Assembly (NCBI GenBank): GCA_900316055.1
Contig: ONBK01000013.1
Span: 1-64,000, forward strand
DNA from: an uncultured Bacteroidales bacterium
GTDB lineage: Bacteria > Bacteroidota > Bacteroidia > Bacteroidales > P3
Direction of reading: 5' to 3'
Length of the DNA stretch: 64,000 bases
Shown here: piece by piece, positions 1-8,306 of the stretch
How positions within the stretch are numbered: position 1 is the stretch's first letter
Layout of the letters: the number at the start of each line of letters is the position of its first letter
Notes under the pieces: model-generated
Told to the model about the DNA's origin: nothing
Databases searched by the model: none
What the model saw: the letters and a program-made list of their open reading frames with translations, nothing else
Position numbers and translations under genes: made by a program

Positions 1-93
<93 letters not shown>

Positions 94-103
94 ATTTTTA
101 TAA

Positions 104-130
104 GGAGATCCCCAAGGGTCTCCTTTTTTT
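104..130 (+). terminator. rRNA operon terminator
   Basis: A GGAGA/TCTCC stem, extended by CCC/GGG with a CAA loop, is followed by a run of seven T, 10 bases after the 5S gene. The other two plus-strand 5S copies are followed by analogous hairpins of different sequence. Confidence 0.85.
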
Positions 131-144
131 GTTGCACCATGTCT

Positions 145-375
145 GTCGCCTTTTTCAACGCCCCCACATTCCATTTCATTTCATTGTATCCTTATTTTTA
201 ACGCCATTTTTATCAACGCCATTTTTTATAACATCCTTTTTTTTACGCCATTTTCTTTTTTTTTGAACGCCATTTTCTTTGTTTTTGTGTGTTGCAATGT
301 CATTGCAACCATGAACGCCATTTTCGTATTGCATTTGCATTTCACGTTTCACATTTCACATTCTCTCAAAAGTAA
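145..375. repeat. Left inverted end of the 11.3 kb element
   Basis: This noncoding AT-rich stretch starts with TTTTTCAACGCCCCCA (150-165). It then carries five copies of a (GA)ACGCCATTTT unit near 199, 214, 244, 265 and 313, and ends with CATTTCACGTTTCACATTTC-like sequence near 340-370. The same units appear in opposite orientation and mirrored order at 11205-11424. Similarity continues outward through the terminator into 5S sequence on both sides. I see no gene here, although an 84-codon frame crosses it. Confidence 0.75.
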
Positions 376-423
376 AGCACCCTTGAACCGAAGTCCAAGA
401 GTGCTCCCCTCAAATAATCACGT

Positions 424-2742
424 TTACACCTTCTTCCTGAATCTCACAGCACCCTTCCTGCCGTTGGCTAGCCGTCCCTCGGCTACCTCTTCCACAAATC
501 CCGCCAGCTTCCACTGATACACTACCGTTCTCACAGGCGTGTCAACATTTTGCGCCGACAGTTGCTGCTCAATCTGTGCCCGCGTGAACTCTTCGGGTAA
601 CGCTTTCAGCACACTCTCCCAGCGGTTGATGTTGCTGCCCGTTCCTTCCACCTGGAATCTTAATAGGTGCTGGTTGAGCATCGAATTGGCTACCCATGTG
701 GCGAATTGGCACACGTTCTTCCTGATGGTCGGTGTTCCTTTCTCGTCCCACAGGAACCACGCCAGCATACCGGCGCGGAATCCTACCACCGCTGCACGTC
801 GGCAGAAAATGTCCCTTGTCCGGTCGTTCTGCGTCAGTGCCTCCACTTGTTGTGCCTTAATCCATGCGCCAAGTGCTTTGTTCAGCCAATCGAGCTTCAT
901 CATGTGTTCGGGTTGCACCTCGTCACCCTGCAGCGTCACCTCGTTTAGTTTCTCCAGCCCATAGTCGACGGTCGATTTTTGCTTCTCGTCGAACTTTCCC
1001 CACATCGGCATTGGCTTTCCGAATTGGTCGGGTAGCGTGACGAAGAGCACACGCGAAACCAAGCCATCTTCCACATCGGGGTAGAATCTTCGCATCGCCC
1101 TCGGTGTCCCCGAAAACAGGCAGTTGTAGTACAACGCCACGTTTCCGCTCCACGAATTCTCCGAGGCGTAATCCTGTCCGTACAGCCCATTGTCGAAAGC
1201 CACCCGCAACGCCTCCGAGAAGTTGGAGAAACCCCTGCTGAACGCTTTATGCACCGTGTCGATTTCCTCGCTCAATGCGAATAGGTGCAGCCCTTGTGCC
1301 GCATCCATTCGCTTCAAGAGCATGGTTATCGACATTGTGGGCGGTACATAGCGGATGATGCCTTTGGGTCTTTCTCCCAACTCCTCACGCTGTTTCTCGG
1401 TGATTTTGGTATTGGTGAGCTTTATCTGCTGCATCTTCTCGTTCCACGCCCTTTCTTTCTCGCGGTTGGCTTCGTCGCTGGCCATCATGCGGCTCAACTC
1501 GTAGTTTACCAGCGAGACGATAAACGATTTTCCGCTGGCCTGTGGTGCCTCCAAGCTGACCTGAAACGACGGCGAATGTACTTTGCCGTCCAGATATTCA
1601 GCCCGCAGTCGCGAACCCAAAGCCCCAAGTATCGGCAACTGACACAGCACACAGGCACTCTTGAAGTCCTCCGGCGCAATCTCCGCCCACTGCCTGAATA
1701 TCGGTGGCAGTGGCGGCATCTTCTCTGTCGAAGTGATTACTTCGGGTATCTCTTCCTCTTCGTTGCCAACGATTTTTGCCTTCTTGTCGATGATCTCCAG
1801 CGTCTCTTGCAGGTCTTTCGGCAGGTTCTGTCCGCGTGAGGTGGCCAGCGAGTGGCGCACAATCTCCTTTACCTCGCTTTCGGGCAATCCGTAGTTCGGC
1901 ATCACCCGCAGCATCGTCGCCTCGTTGAAGTCGGTGATATAGCGCAGCCTCAATGCCAGCTGATAGAGACGCACATTCCTCTCACCTTCCGTCGGCTCCC
2001 CACCCGTATGGTAGAACCATTCGCGGATGATGGTCTCATATTGCACACCTTTGTAATCGGTTGGCCCACCAAAGAGACCTTCCCTTTGGTCGCCCTTCGC
2101 CACTGTGCCAGCAGCTTTCTCCTGCGGGTCAGCCACCGTGCCAGCGGCATCAGCCGCTGTTTTCGTTCCGTGTGCTGCAATATCATTGCAGCTATACACA
2201 GTTCCCTCTTTCGCTTCCTCTTGCCAAATCCCTTTCGCGTCCATAAAGTACGTATAGCTGTCGTGTACCAGGAACGAGCATCGCGCCCAATCTTTGCACA
2301 CCCCGTCGAACTCCACTTTGAGGTTTGCCGCCAGCCATCTTTGACATTCCTCGATGCTTTTCAGCGTCGGCAAGCATTTCGCCACAATCCGCACCCCGTG
2401 TCTCGAAGCCGTCATTCCACAGTACACTATCCCTAATTCCTTCACCTTTCCGGCAATCTTTTCGGAATATAGTTGGTACGGGTTCTCCACATGGTCGATG
2501 TCGAGCATAAACAGCCCGCTTGGTTCGGCCTCTTTCGATACGCGCCTGTTCGGGAAGAACGCCTGACACGTGACCACCGGCAGCCCTTTCTTCAGTTCAC
2601 CGCGTTTGTCGGCATTCTCTTCGGCGGCGATGTCGTTGCAGAGCCTCAACAGCTCCGCACTATTCGCTACCTCCAGGTATCTTTCGTAGGTACATTCCTG
2701 ACCCTTCTGTGCTTTTGCGCTTTTAAAAATACTGAATCTCAT
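424..2742 (-). CDS. VirE_N primase-like / DUF3987 helicase-like protein
   Basis: This 772-residue protein has two parts. Residues ~60-165 match the BT4734-like VirE_N domain, which belongs to the archaeo-eukaryotic primase fold. Candidate catalytic residues are D81 and D83 in FMLDIDH, H115 in SRHG, and D151 in CKDWARCSF. A repetitive linker (AAGTVA twice, ~199-216) follows. Residues ~340-770 match DUF3987, with Walker A APQASGKS at 399-406 and a Walker B-like LFALSEEID near 508. Proteins of this design are thought to prime or unwind element DNA. It is the last gene of a minus-strand run (3433 to 424) probably started by the promoter at 3490-3497. Function is inferred from family; there is no evidence here for replication of the element. 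Confidence 0.85.
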   Translation of the reverse strand: MRFSIFKSAKAQKGQECTYERYLEVANSAELLRLCNDIAAEENADKRGELKKGLPVVTCQAFFPNRRVSKEAEPSGLFMLDIDHVENPYQLYSEKIAGKVKELGIVYCGMTASRHGVRIVAKCLPTLKSIEECQRWLAANLKVEFDGVCKDWARCSFLVHDSYTYFMDAKGIWQEEAKEGTVYSCNDIAAHGTKTAADAAGTVADPQEKAAGTVAKGDQREGLFGGPTDYKGVQYETIIREWFYHTGGEPTEGERNVRLYQLALRLRYITDFNEATMLRVMPNYGLPESEVKEIVRHSLATSRGQNLPKDLQETLEIIDKKAKIVGNEEEEIPEVITSTEKMPPLPPIFRQWAEIAPEDFKSACVLCQLPILGALGSRLRAEYLDGKVHSPSFQVSLEAPQASGKSFIVSLVNYELSRMMASDEANREKERAWNEKMQQIKLTNTKITEKQREELGERPKGIIRYVPPTMSITMLLKRMDAAQGLHLFALSEEIDTVHKAFSRGFSNFSEALRVAFDNGLYGQDYASENSWSGNVALYYNCLFSGTPRAMRRFYPDVEDGLVSRVLFVTLPDQFGKPMPMWGKFDEKQKSTVDYGLEKLNEVTLQGDEVQPEHMMKLDWLNKALGAWIKAQQVEALTQNDRTRDIFCRRAAVVGFRAGMLAWFLWDEKGTPTIRKNVCQFATWVANSMLNQHLLRFQVEGTGSNINRWESVLKALPEEFTRAQIEQQLSAQNVDTPVRTVVYQWKLAGFVEEVAEGRLANGRKGAVRFRKKV

Positions 2743-2802
2743 AACTATTATCTATTTTCTGTTATCAATTAACTTTAAACTTTAAACTCTCAACTTTAAA
2801 CT

Positions 2803-3150
2803 TTATATGGCCCTCCTTTCTACGTCGGCCTTAATCATTGTCGCAATCTCGCGCACTTCCGCCAGCAGCAGCTCGCGTAAGTTCTTCTCGTTCCCCATGC
2901 AGCGGAATGTCACCGTGTATGCTCCGTCGGGACGGCGCACATACCTTGAATGCAGTGTGCGCCCAATCTCCACGCTCCTCGGCCCTCGGGGTGCGTTCTG
3001 CGCAAAGAGGATTTCCCCCTTGTCGCTGTTCAGAAACACTTTGCCGTGCAGCAGCCTTTTCTCTACAGCCGCATCGCTTGTGTACATATCCACACAGATG
3101 TCTTTTACTCTCCTGTATATCGGAGTCTTTGGGTTTTTATTCGTTGCCAT
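2803..3150 (-). CDS. Small basic protein of unknown function
   Basis: A 115-residue soluble protein, rich in Arg and Lys, with no signal peptide or membrane segment. I do not recognise the family. It lies between the DnaA-domain-IV-like gene (13 bases upstream) and the primase-helicase gene (60 bases downstream), all on the minus strand, so it is probably co-transcribed. Its position suggests a replication or regulatory role, but that is only an inference. The 60-base spacer to the next gene consists of CTTTAAACTTTAAA-type low-complexity repeats like those in other intergenic regions of the window. Confidence 0.7.
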   Translation of the reverse strand: MATNKNPKTPIYRRVKDICVDMYTSDAAVEKRLLHGKVFLNSDKGEILFAQNAPRGPRSVEIGRTLHSRYVRRPDGAYTVTFRCMGNEKNLRELLLAEVREIATMIKADVERRAI

Positions 3151-3163
3151 GATTCTTTGATTT

Positions 3164-3433
3164 TTAATTGTTGATTATGTCCCATTTCATGCGGTAGGTC
3201 GCATCGACCGACATCAGGCTTTCGTGCCTTGTGAGCATCTTGCTTACTGTTCCTTGGTTGGTATCCATTATCCGGGCCACCACCTTCTGTGTCATCAGAG
3301 GCTGTTTCATCAACGCTGCCGCCATCAGACAGCGGGCATCCACAAGCCCCTGTCGGCGGCAGCTGCTCCGAAGCTCCTGCTCCGTCACTCCCAGCCTTTT
3401 GAGGACTTTCTGATATAGCATTTCGTTTGTCAT
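3164..3433 (-). CDS. DnaA domain IV-like helix-turn-helix protein
   Basis: 89 residues beginning at MTNEMLYQKVL. The open frame continues upstream, but that part overlaps the terminator hairpin at 3516-3546, so this downstream ATG is chosen. The region GVTEQELRSSCRRQGLVDAR followed by a second helix pair (VVARIMDTNQGTVSKML) has the spacing and character of the DNA-binding domain IV of DnaA, including a basic signature helix. It could bind an origin on the element or act as a regulator. First gene of the operon that ends with the primase-helicase. The resemblance is by eye and should be treated as moderate. Confidence 0.7.
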   Translation of the reverse strand: MTNEMLYQKVLKRLGVTEQELRSSCRRQGLVDARCLMAAALMKQPLMTQKVVARIMDTNQGTVSKMLTRHESLMSVDATYRMKWDIINN

Positions 3434-3489
3434 TTCTCGAAAATGTTTTGGTGAATAAACCTTGTTGCTTTTGAATTCGAATTCGTCGG

Positions 3490-3497
3490 CAAAAGTA
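3490..3497 (-). promoter_or_regulatory. -7 box TACTTTTG for the primase operon
   Basis: On the minus strand TACTTTTGCC lies 57 bases before the ATG at 3433 and just after a terminator for the upstream operon. It fits the TAnnTTTG -7 consensus of Bacteroidota. No convincing -33 TTTG is seen. Confidence 0.5.
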
Positions 3498-3515
3498 CAG
3501 CCATAAAAACAGAAA

Positions 3516-3546
3516 AACCTCCTACAATGACCCATTGTAGGAGGTT
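3516..3546 (-). terminator. Terminator after the 4567-3569 operon
   Basis: A perfect 14-base-pair stem (AACCTCCTACAATG paired with its complement, 3-base loop) is followed on the minus strand by TTTTT. It lies 23 bases after the stop of the gene ending at 3569. Confidence 0.8.
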
Positions 3547-3568
3547 AAATAGTTAGGTTGTCAGTCGT

Positions 3569-3997
3569 TTACTGCTTGAACAATTTATCAATCTCCGCTT
3601 TCCGGCGTATTGAAGTTTTGCATTGTTTGTAGTCGTTATACGTCAATCTGAGGTTGTCTTCACCAAACAACGCTTCAAACGGCTTCCACGAAATGGCAAT
3701 ATCACCGTCGTGGTCTTTCCTGTCTGAAAGACCGAACTTGTGACTTGCCACCGATGCGAAGTAGGCGGCTTCCACTTTCACATTCCACTTGTATTGCCAC
3801 CCAGCTTTTGTGCAGAATCCCTGTTCGACGGCTTTCTGCATGATAAGCATAAAGTCGCTATTGGTCGTGAGCGGGGTTGCTTTTCGTTCCGTTTCGTCCC
3901 CTATCACCACCGTCGCCTTGTCTATCGAGAGGTTCACTATCTCGTTATCGTGCACGTCCACATAGTTTCCCTGCACATATACCGTATTCCCAGCCAT
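3569..3997 (-). CDS. Accessory protein with GNYxDxHDN motif
   Basis: A 142-residue soluble protein. Its N-terminus carries VQGNYVDVHDNEIVNLS (residues 8-24), followed by an alpha/beta-looking region with several Trp and aromatic residues. The motif recurs at the C-terminus of the neighbouring gene product (VNGNYNDIHDNGGVNL). I do not recognise an enzymatic domain. It is the second gene of a two-gene operon, separated from the first by 3 bases, and is followed by a strong terminator. The shared motif suggests the two proteins interact with each other or with the same partner. Confidence 0.75.
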   Translation of the reverse strand: MAGNTVYVQGNYVDVHDNEIVNLSIDKATVVIGDETERKATPLTTNSDFMLIMQKAVEQGFCTKAGWQYKWNVKVEAAYFASVASHKFGLSDRKDHDGDIAISWKPFEALFGEDNLRLTYNDYKQCKTSIRRKAEIDKLFKQ

Positions 3998-4000
3998 ATC

Positions 4001-4567
4001 TTATTTATTCAGGTTTACCCCACCATTGTCGTGTATGTCGTTATAGTTCCCGTTTACTGTCACATTCTTGGGCTCCGTCTGCTCGTCGTCTAAACTGTCG
4101 ATGGCTGTCGACAAATCCATTGGCAGCGCAAGCCCGTTGGCATTGGCGATTTCCAATACAGCCGTTTTTGCAAACGCCCTCTTGTCTGCCGTCTTGCGTT
4201 TCGAACGGTTGACGTATGCGCTCAATGCTTTCAGCAAAGCCTCTTCTGATGACTTCTTGGCCATTCCAGCAGACAATTTGCTCATTTCGGCCAACTCCAT
4301 CTCTCGCATTGCCCTTCGTTCTCGTTCCTCGATTAGTTGTTGTTTCAGCGATTCGTTCTCTTTTTGCTGTTTACTCAATTCTTCTTGTAACTTTTTCATA
4401 TCCAAGTGTAGGTTGTACAACTCTTGCTGTGCACCCTTTAGATATTGTTTCGCCCAATCAACCAGTTTGGTCTTTTCTTCTATTTTTTCGCGTTCTTGCT
4501 CGAGCTCCTGCTTGACCTCGTCTATCATCTGAACGTAATCAGGTAAATTAAAGTCTCTTTCGTCCAT
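4001..4567 (-). CDS. Coiled-coil protein with C-terminal GNYxDxHDN motif
   Basis: 188 residues. Residues ~10-100 are rich in Glu, Lys, Gln and Leu with heptad spacing and are almost certainly a long coiled coil. Residues ~105-155 are a basic, Ala-rich helical region. The last 20 residues hold VNGNYNDIHDNGGVNL, repeating the motif at the start of the next gene product. There is no signal peptide, so it is probably cytoplasmic. The minus-strand promoter at 4613-4620 lies 46 bases before its ATG. Function unknown; a scaffold or DNA-condensing partner is possible. Confidence 0.75.
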   Translation of the reverse strand: MDERDFNLPDYVQMIDEVKQELEQEREKIEEKTKLVDWAKQYLKGAQQELYNLHLDMKKLQEELSKQQKENESLKQQLIEERERRAMREMELAEMSKLSAGMAKKSSEEALLKALSAYVNRSKRKTADKRAFAKTAVLEIANANGLALPMDLSTAIDSLDDEQTEPKNVTVNGNYNDIHDNGGVNLNK

Positions 4568-4612
4568 AATCTAATACAATATTTTTGTTATTTCTCTTTT
4601 TCTATTTTTTTG

Positions 4613-4620
4613 CAAAAGTA
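4613..4620 (-). promoter_or_regulatory. -7 box TACTTTTG for the coiled-coil operon
   Basis: On the minus strand TACTTTTGCA occurs 46 bases before the ATG at 4567. The promoter is divergent from the plus-strand promoter near 4795. Confidence 0.55.
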
Positions 4621-4770
4621 CAAATAATCAGTCAAATGGGGAAAGATTGTTATTAACAAATGATGGTTGGCGGGGAAACTTCTTTTTAGTTTCTACTTTT
4701 TTTATTTGTTGATAACTCGTTTTGTGCAGAGGATTTGCGCATACTGAAACAATATTTCAGTAGAAACTCT

Positions 4771-4802
4771 TTTGGCTATTTCAAATAATATTTGTACCTT
4801 TG
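4771..4802 (+). promoter_or_regulatory. Promoter of the structured leader and surface-protein operon
   Basis: TTTG at 4771-4774 and TACCTTTG at 4795-4802 are spaced about 20 bases apart, an excellent match to the Bacteroidota -33/-7 promoter. An imperfect palindrome CTGAAA-CAATA-TTTCAG (4744-4760) lies just upstream and could be an operator. Transcription should start near 4808, leaving a leader of about 277 bases before the ATG at 5085. Confidence 0.65.
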
Positions 4803-4903
4803 CACTTTGAAAACAGAACAATAGGTGTTAACTAAAACAACATAATAATAGGAAGATAACAGAAAGATAAAAACATAGTTAGAAGCGTTTTTGCTTTTCT
4901 TTG

Positions 4904-5040
4904 TAAAGTCGAAATCGGCAAAATTTCAAGAACTTAATGCAAAAGAAAGTGAAGCGCTCACGAAATCCGTGAGCTTTCATGTTGCATTAAGGGTTTTGCC
5001 GAACCTCGACTTTAGACAGAAAGACCTCACGGATTTTTTT
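4904..5040 (+). ncRNA. Long structured leader RNA with alternative pairing
   Basis: Four stacked stems form one extended hairpin: 4904-4912 with 5006-5014 (9 bp), 4916-4923 with 4994-5001 (8 bp), 4933-4942 with 4982-4991 (10 bp), and 4956-4962 with 4968-4974 (7 bp, 5-base loop). Downstream, CTCACGGATTT (5026-5036) is complementary to AAATCCGTGAG (4963-4973), i.e. to the loop and 3' strand of the apical stem, and runs into seven T. The two pairings exclude each other, as in attenuators or pseudoknots. It lies entirely in the leader of the gene at 5085. No known RNA family was recognised. The rest of the 4568-5084 gap holds the two divergent promoters and otherwise nothing I can name. Confidence 0.6.
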
Positions 5041-5084
5041 GTATATTATGAAAACTGAATATTAACACATAAAACAATAATAAA

Positions 5085-6122
5085 ATGAAGAAGTCCATTA
5101 TTCTTGCTCTATCGCTGACTCTGTCGGTAGCCACGTTTGCTCAGCAGTTGGCGACCCTTAACCACAATGGAAACACAACGGCCTATTATGGCATGAATGC
5201 GTTGCAACAGGCTCACGCTGCTGCCGTCAATGGTGACATTATCACTTTGTCATCGGGCATCTTTAATTCGGTCGACATCACAAAGGCTGTTACCATCCGT
5301 GGTGCTGGCGCGTGGATAGACACCAATGGCAATAGTAACACGATATTGTACAATGATTTTACACTCAATGTGCCTGAAGACACAATGTTTAATCTTGTAA
5401 TAGAAGGAGTATATGCTATGAATAAAATAAACATGGCATCAGTCTATAATCCTCTATTCAGGAAGTGCCATTTTGTGACATTTGGCGACTTTTCTAACGG
5501 TTTAATGAGAAACGCGAACTTTGAGAATTGTATTGTTGAAATATGGAGAAATTATAAAAGTACTAATACTTCTCCATGGCCTGCACAAGGAACTCAGTTT
5601 ATCAATAGTGTGGTATTGTCAACCAATAATGGGGTAAATGTTGGAGAGGATCCGGCCACATTCATTAACTGTATATTGGCTCAAAATCCCAACTCTTCGA
5701 ATATGCTAGGACGGCTATTCCAGAACTGCATTATGTATTACAATTATAGTTCTTATAATTCCCCAACTAACAATAGCAGTACCGCGTTTAATTGTATGTT
5801 TGTAAACACTAATACTTCCTATCCAAATACCTCTTTGTTTAGTGATATGGCGAATCATGTTCTATGGAGCAAAATAGGGATGAATACTGTTTTTAAGACC
5901 TTTGACGGTACCTATGGCAGCACTACCACCTTCGAATTGCAGGATTCTATAGCAGCCAATTATCTTGGTACCGACGGAACACAGATCGGAATTTACGGCG
6001 GTTTTCATCCATTTTCACCTAAAGTCACCTCTCCGGTCATCAAGAGCATTAATGTTGCACAGCGTAACAATTCCGAGGGCAAGTTGGAAGTGAATATTGA
6101 GATGGTTACGGAGGACGAATAA
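5085..6122 (+). CDS. Secreted beta-helix-like surface protein
   Basis: 345 residues starting with a clear signal peptide (MKKSIILALSLTLSVATFAQ). The body has short repeating turns rich in Asn, Phe and Ile (for example FENCIVEI, FINSVVLS, FINCILAQ, FQNCIMYY), the pattern of a right-handed parallel beta-helix. No type IX sorting domain is visible at the C-terminus, which ends in acidic residues (EMVTEDE). It precedes, by 13 bases, a sorting-domain protein and probably works with it at the cell surface. Function not known; adhesin-like is a guess from fold. Confidence 0.75.
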   Translation: MKKSIILALSLTLSVATFAQQLATLNHNGNTTAYYGMNALQQAHAAAVNGDIITLSSGIFNSVDITKAVTIRGAGAWIDTNGNSNTILYNDFTLNVPEDTMFNLVIEGVYAMNKINMASVYNPLFRKCHFVTFGDFSNGLMRNANFENCIVEIWRNYKSTNTSPWPAQGTQFINSVVLSTNNGVNVGEDPATFINCILAQNPNSSNMLGRLFQNCIMYYNYSSYNSPTNNSSTAFNCMFVNTNTSYPNTSLFSDMANHVLWSKIGMNTVFKTFDGTYGSTTTFELQDSIAANYLGTDGTQIGIYGGFHPFSPKVTSPVIKSINVAQRNNSEGKLEVNIEMVTEDE

Positions 6123-6135
6123 AAGCCATACAGCT

Positions 6136-8304
6136 ATGAAACGGCTATTATTCATTCTTTGCCTGATATTCTCAGCAGAGGTATATGCACAACACTATAC
6201 CGTAGAATACTGGTTCGACCAGAACTACGGTAGTTACGATACCGTAGGTGTCGACACGTCTGTATGGCAGATGCAGCTTGATGTGGCGCAACTTGATGGT
6301 GGCCTCCATCTGTTACATTTGCAAATTCTTGATACAGTAGGACATCGCAGTTCTCCAAGGTCTTTTGTGTTCTACAATTCATACAATGCCGATAGTGTGA
6401 TATATTGGGTATGGTTCGACCAAGACTATTCAGGTGGTCATTGGGGTAATTTGGGGAATGGAAACAATATGATTGATGTCAACGGACTGGCGAAAGGTTT
6501 TCATTCTATGAATCTTCAGCTTGGCAATGGTTCGTCTGCTGAATTGCATAGGTATATCTTCTACAAATCGTATTCACCCGACAGTATGTTCACAAATATG
6601 GGATATGTCTGTTGGTTCGACCATGATTTTGCTGGCAGACAAACAGGGCCACTTGGTAACGGGAGTCTGCTGATAAATACCGACTCTTTGGCTGGTGGTT
6701 TGCACACATTCAACCTACAACTTGGGAGCGGGCGTAACGCAGAATTGCACAACTACATTTTTTACAAAACCTATTCGTTCGACAGCATCTTTGCCAATAT
6801 GAATTATGTCTGTTGGTTCGACCAAGATTATGCCTACAGGCAGACAGGTACTCTCGGTAACGGAAGTTTGATGTTTGATGTTGACTCTTTGACTAATGGC
6901 TGGCATTCATGCAATCTCAAACTTGGCGAAGGAGTGGATGCAGAACTGCATAGTTATATCTTCTATAAGGCATCGGATTACGACAGTATTTTCCGAAATA
7001 CCGAATACATCCGCTGGTTTGATCAAGACTATGCAAATAGAGTAACCGGTGTTGTGGATTCTGGAAACATTTTGATAGACATTAGTACTTTGTTGAGAGG
7101 CCCACATTATCTCAACTTCCAATTTGGAGAGGGAGAAAATGCCGAGTTGCATACATTCCTATTCTACAAAGTCGACACCTTCTATGATACAGCCTACTTG
7201 GACGTGTGCGACTGGGTTTTGTGGTACGATAGCACCTATACCGTCAGCGGTAATTATGGTCAGGAAAGGGATGCAATTCTACCGAACTGTTATGATACCG
7301 TTGCTACGCTGTATCTGAACGTCAGATATAGTTCTGCCGGTGATACATCGGCTACTGTTTGTGACACATTAAAGTGGTATGGGGACACTTTTACAACGAG
7401 TGGATTCCCAATACACCACACCATAAATTCGGTTGGGTGCGACAGCACAATAACGCTGAACCTGACTGTTCTTTATAGTACCTTTGGAGATACTGCGGCA
7501 ATAGTATGCGACAGTTTTATGTGGTATGGGAACACCTATACTGTCAGCGATACACCTCAATATCACACCACAAATTTGGCAGGATGTGATAGTACGGTAA
7601 TGCTGAATCTGATTGTCAACCACAGCACTCTTGGCGATACAATGGCCTTTGTTTGCGATAGCTTTATGTGGCACGGGGTAACATATTCTGTCGATACTAT
7701 GCCAATATTCCATACGCTGAATTCGTTGGGTTGCGACAGTACCGTAACATTGAATTTGGTGGTTCGTTATAGCACAGAAGGCGATACGACGGCTACTGCT
7801 TGCGATTACTTCGAATGGAACGGAGTAGAATACTATTCTTCAACCGATGGAGAAACCTACACTTTGACCAATACTGTAGGATGCGACAGCGTGGTTACAT
7901 TACATCTAACAGTCAACTATAGCACTATTGACACGTTGGTTATTTCAACCAACGAGAGCTTTGAATGGCAAGGTAACGTTTACGAAACAAGTGGCTTTTA
8001 TGTTGATAGTTTGCTGACCATAGCAGGGTGCGATAGCGTTTTGGTACTTCAGCTGACTATCGTGCAGGGAATTCGTGATGTTGGCAACAATATGATTACC
8101 GTCTATCCAAACCCCACAAGCGGCAAGGTGAAGGTGGATTCCGACGATGTGACTCGTATTGATGTTTACAATATCAATGGGCAGCAAGTAATGTCTGTTT
8201 TTAACAATCCTGTCGTCGATATTACAGTATTGCCGATGGGCCTTTATACTCTGAAAATAGAAACAATCCAGTCTAGTTTTGTTTGTCGAATTATAAAACA
8301 ATAA
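6136..8304 (+). CDS. Repeat-rich surface protein with type IX sorting domain
   Basis: 722 residues from MKRLLFILCLIFSAEVYAQ, a signal peptide; an upstream in-frame ATG overlaps the previous gene and is not used. Five ~63-residue repeats carry WFDQDY...GNGS...LHxFNLQLG...AELHxYIFYK. Then six ~49-residue repeats carry CDSFMWYGxTY...GCDSTVxLNLxV. The last ~75 residues (VYPNPTSGKVKV ... GLYTLKIE) are a type IX secretion C-terminal sorting domain. Such proteins are exported across the outer membrane and anchored at the cell surface. Middle gene of a three-gene operon that appears to be the element's cargo. Binding target unknown. Confidence 0.85.
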   Translation: MKRLLFILCLIFSAEVYAQHYTVEYWFDQNYGSYDTVGVDTSVWQMQLDVAQLDGGLHLLHLQILDTVGHRSSPRSFVFYNSYNADSVIYWVWFDQDYSGGHWGNLGNGNNMIDVNGLAKGFHSMNLQLGNGSSAELHRYIFYKSYSPDSMFTNMGYVCWFDHDFAGRQTGPLGNGSLLINTDSLAGGLHTFNLQLGSGRNAELHNYIFYKTYSFDSIFANMNYVCWFDQDYAYRQTGTLGNGSLMFDVDSLTNGWHSCNLKLGEGVDAELHSYIFYKASDYDSIFRNTEYIRWFDQDYANRVTGVVDSGNILIDISTLLRGPHYLNFQFGEGENAELHTFLFYKVDTFYDTAYLDVCDWVLWYDSTYTVSGNYGQERDAILPNCYDTVATLYLNVRYSSAGDTSATVCDTLKWYGDTFTTSGFPIHHTINSVGCDSTITLNLTVLYSTFGDTAAIVCDSFMWYGNTYTVSDTPQYHTTNLAGCDSTVMLNLIVNHSTLGDTMAFVCDSFMWHGVTYSVDTMPIFHTLNSLGCDSTVTLNLVVRYSTEGDTTATACDYFEWNGVEYYSSTDGETYTLTNTVGCDSVVTLHLTVNYSTIDTLVISTNESFEWQGNVYETSGFYVDSLLTIAGCDSVLVLQLTIVQGIRDVGNNMITVYPNPTSGKVKVDSDDVTRIDVYNINGQQVMSVFNNPVVDITVLPMGLYTLKIETIQSSFVCRIIKQ

Positions 8305-8306
8305 AA

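Noticed and set aside
263..517. 84-codon frame at the left end of the element
   Set aside because: Built from the ACGCCATTTT repeats and overlaps the 3' end of the primase-helicase gene; no protein features.
4904..5040. Retron msr-msd RNA
   Set aside because: Long inverted structure, but no reverse transcriptase gene in the element.
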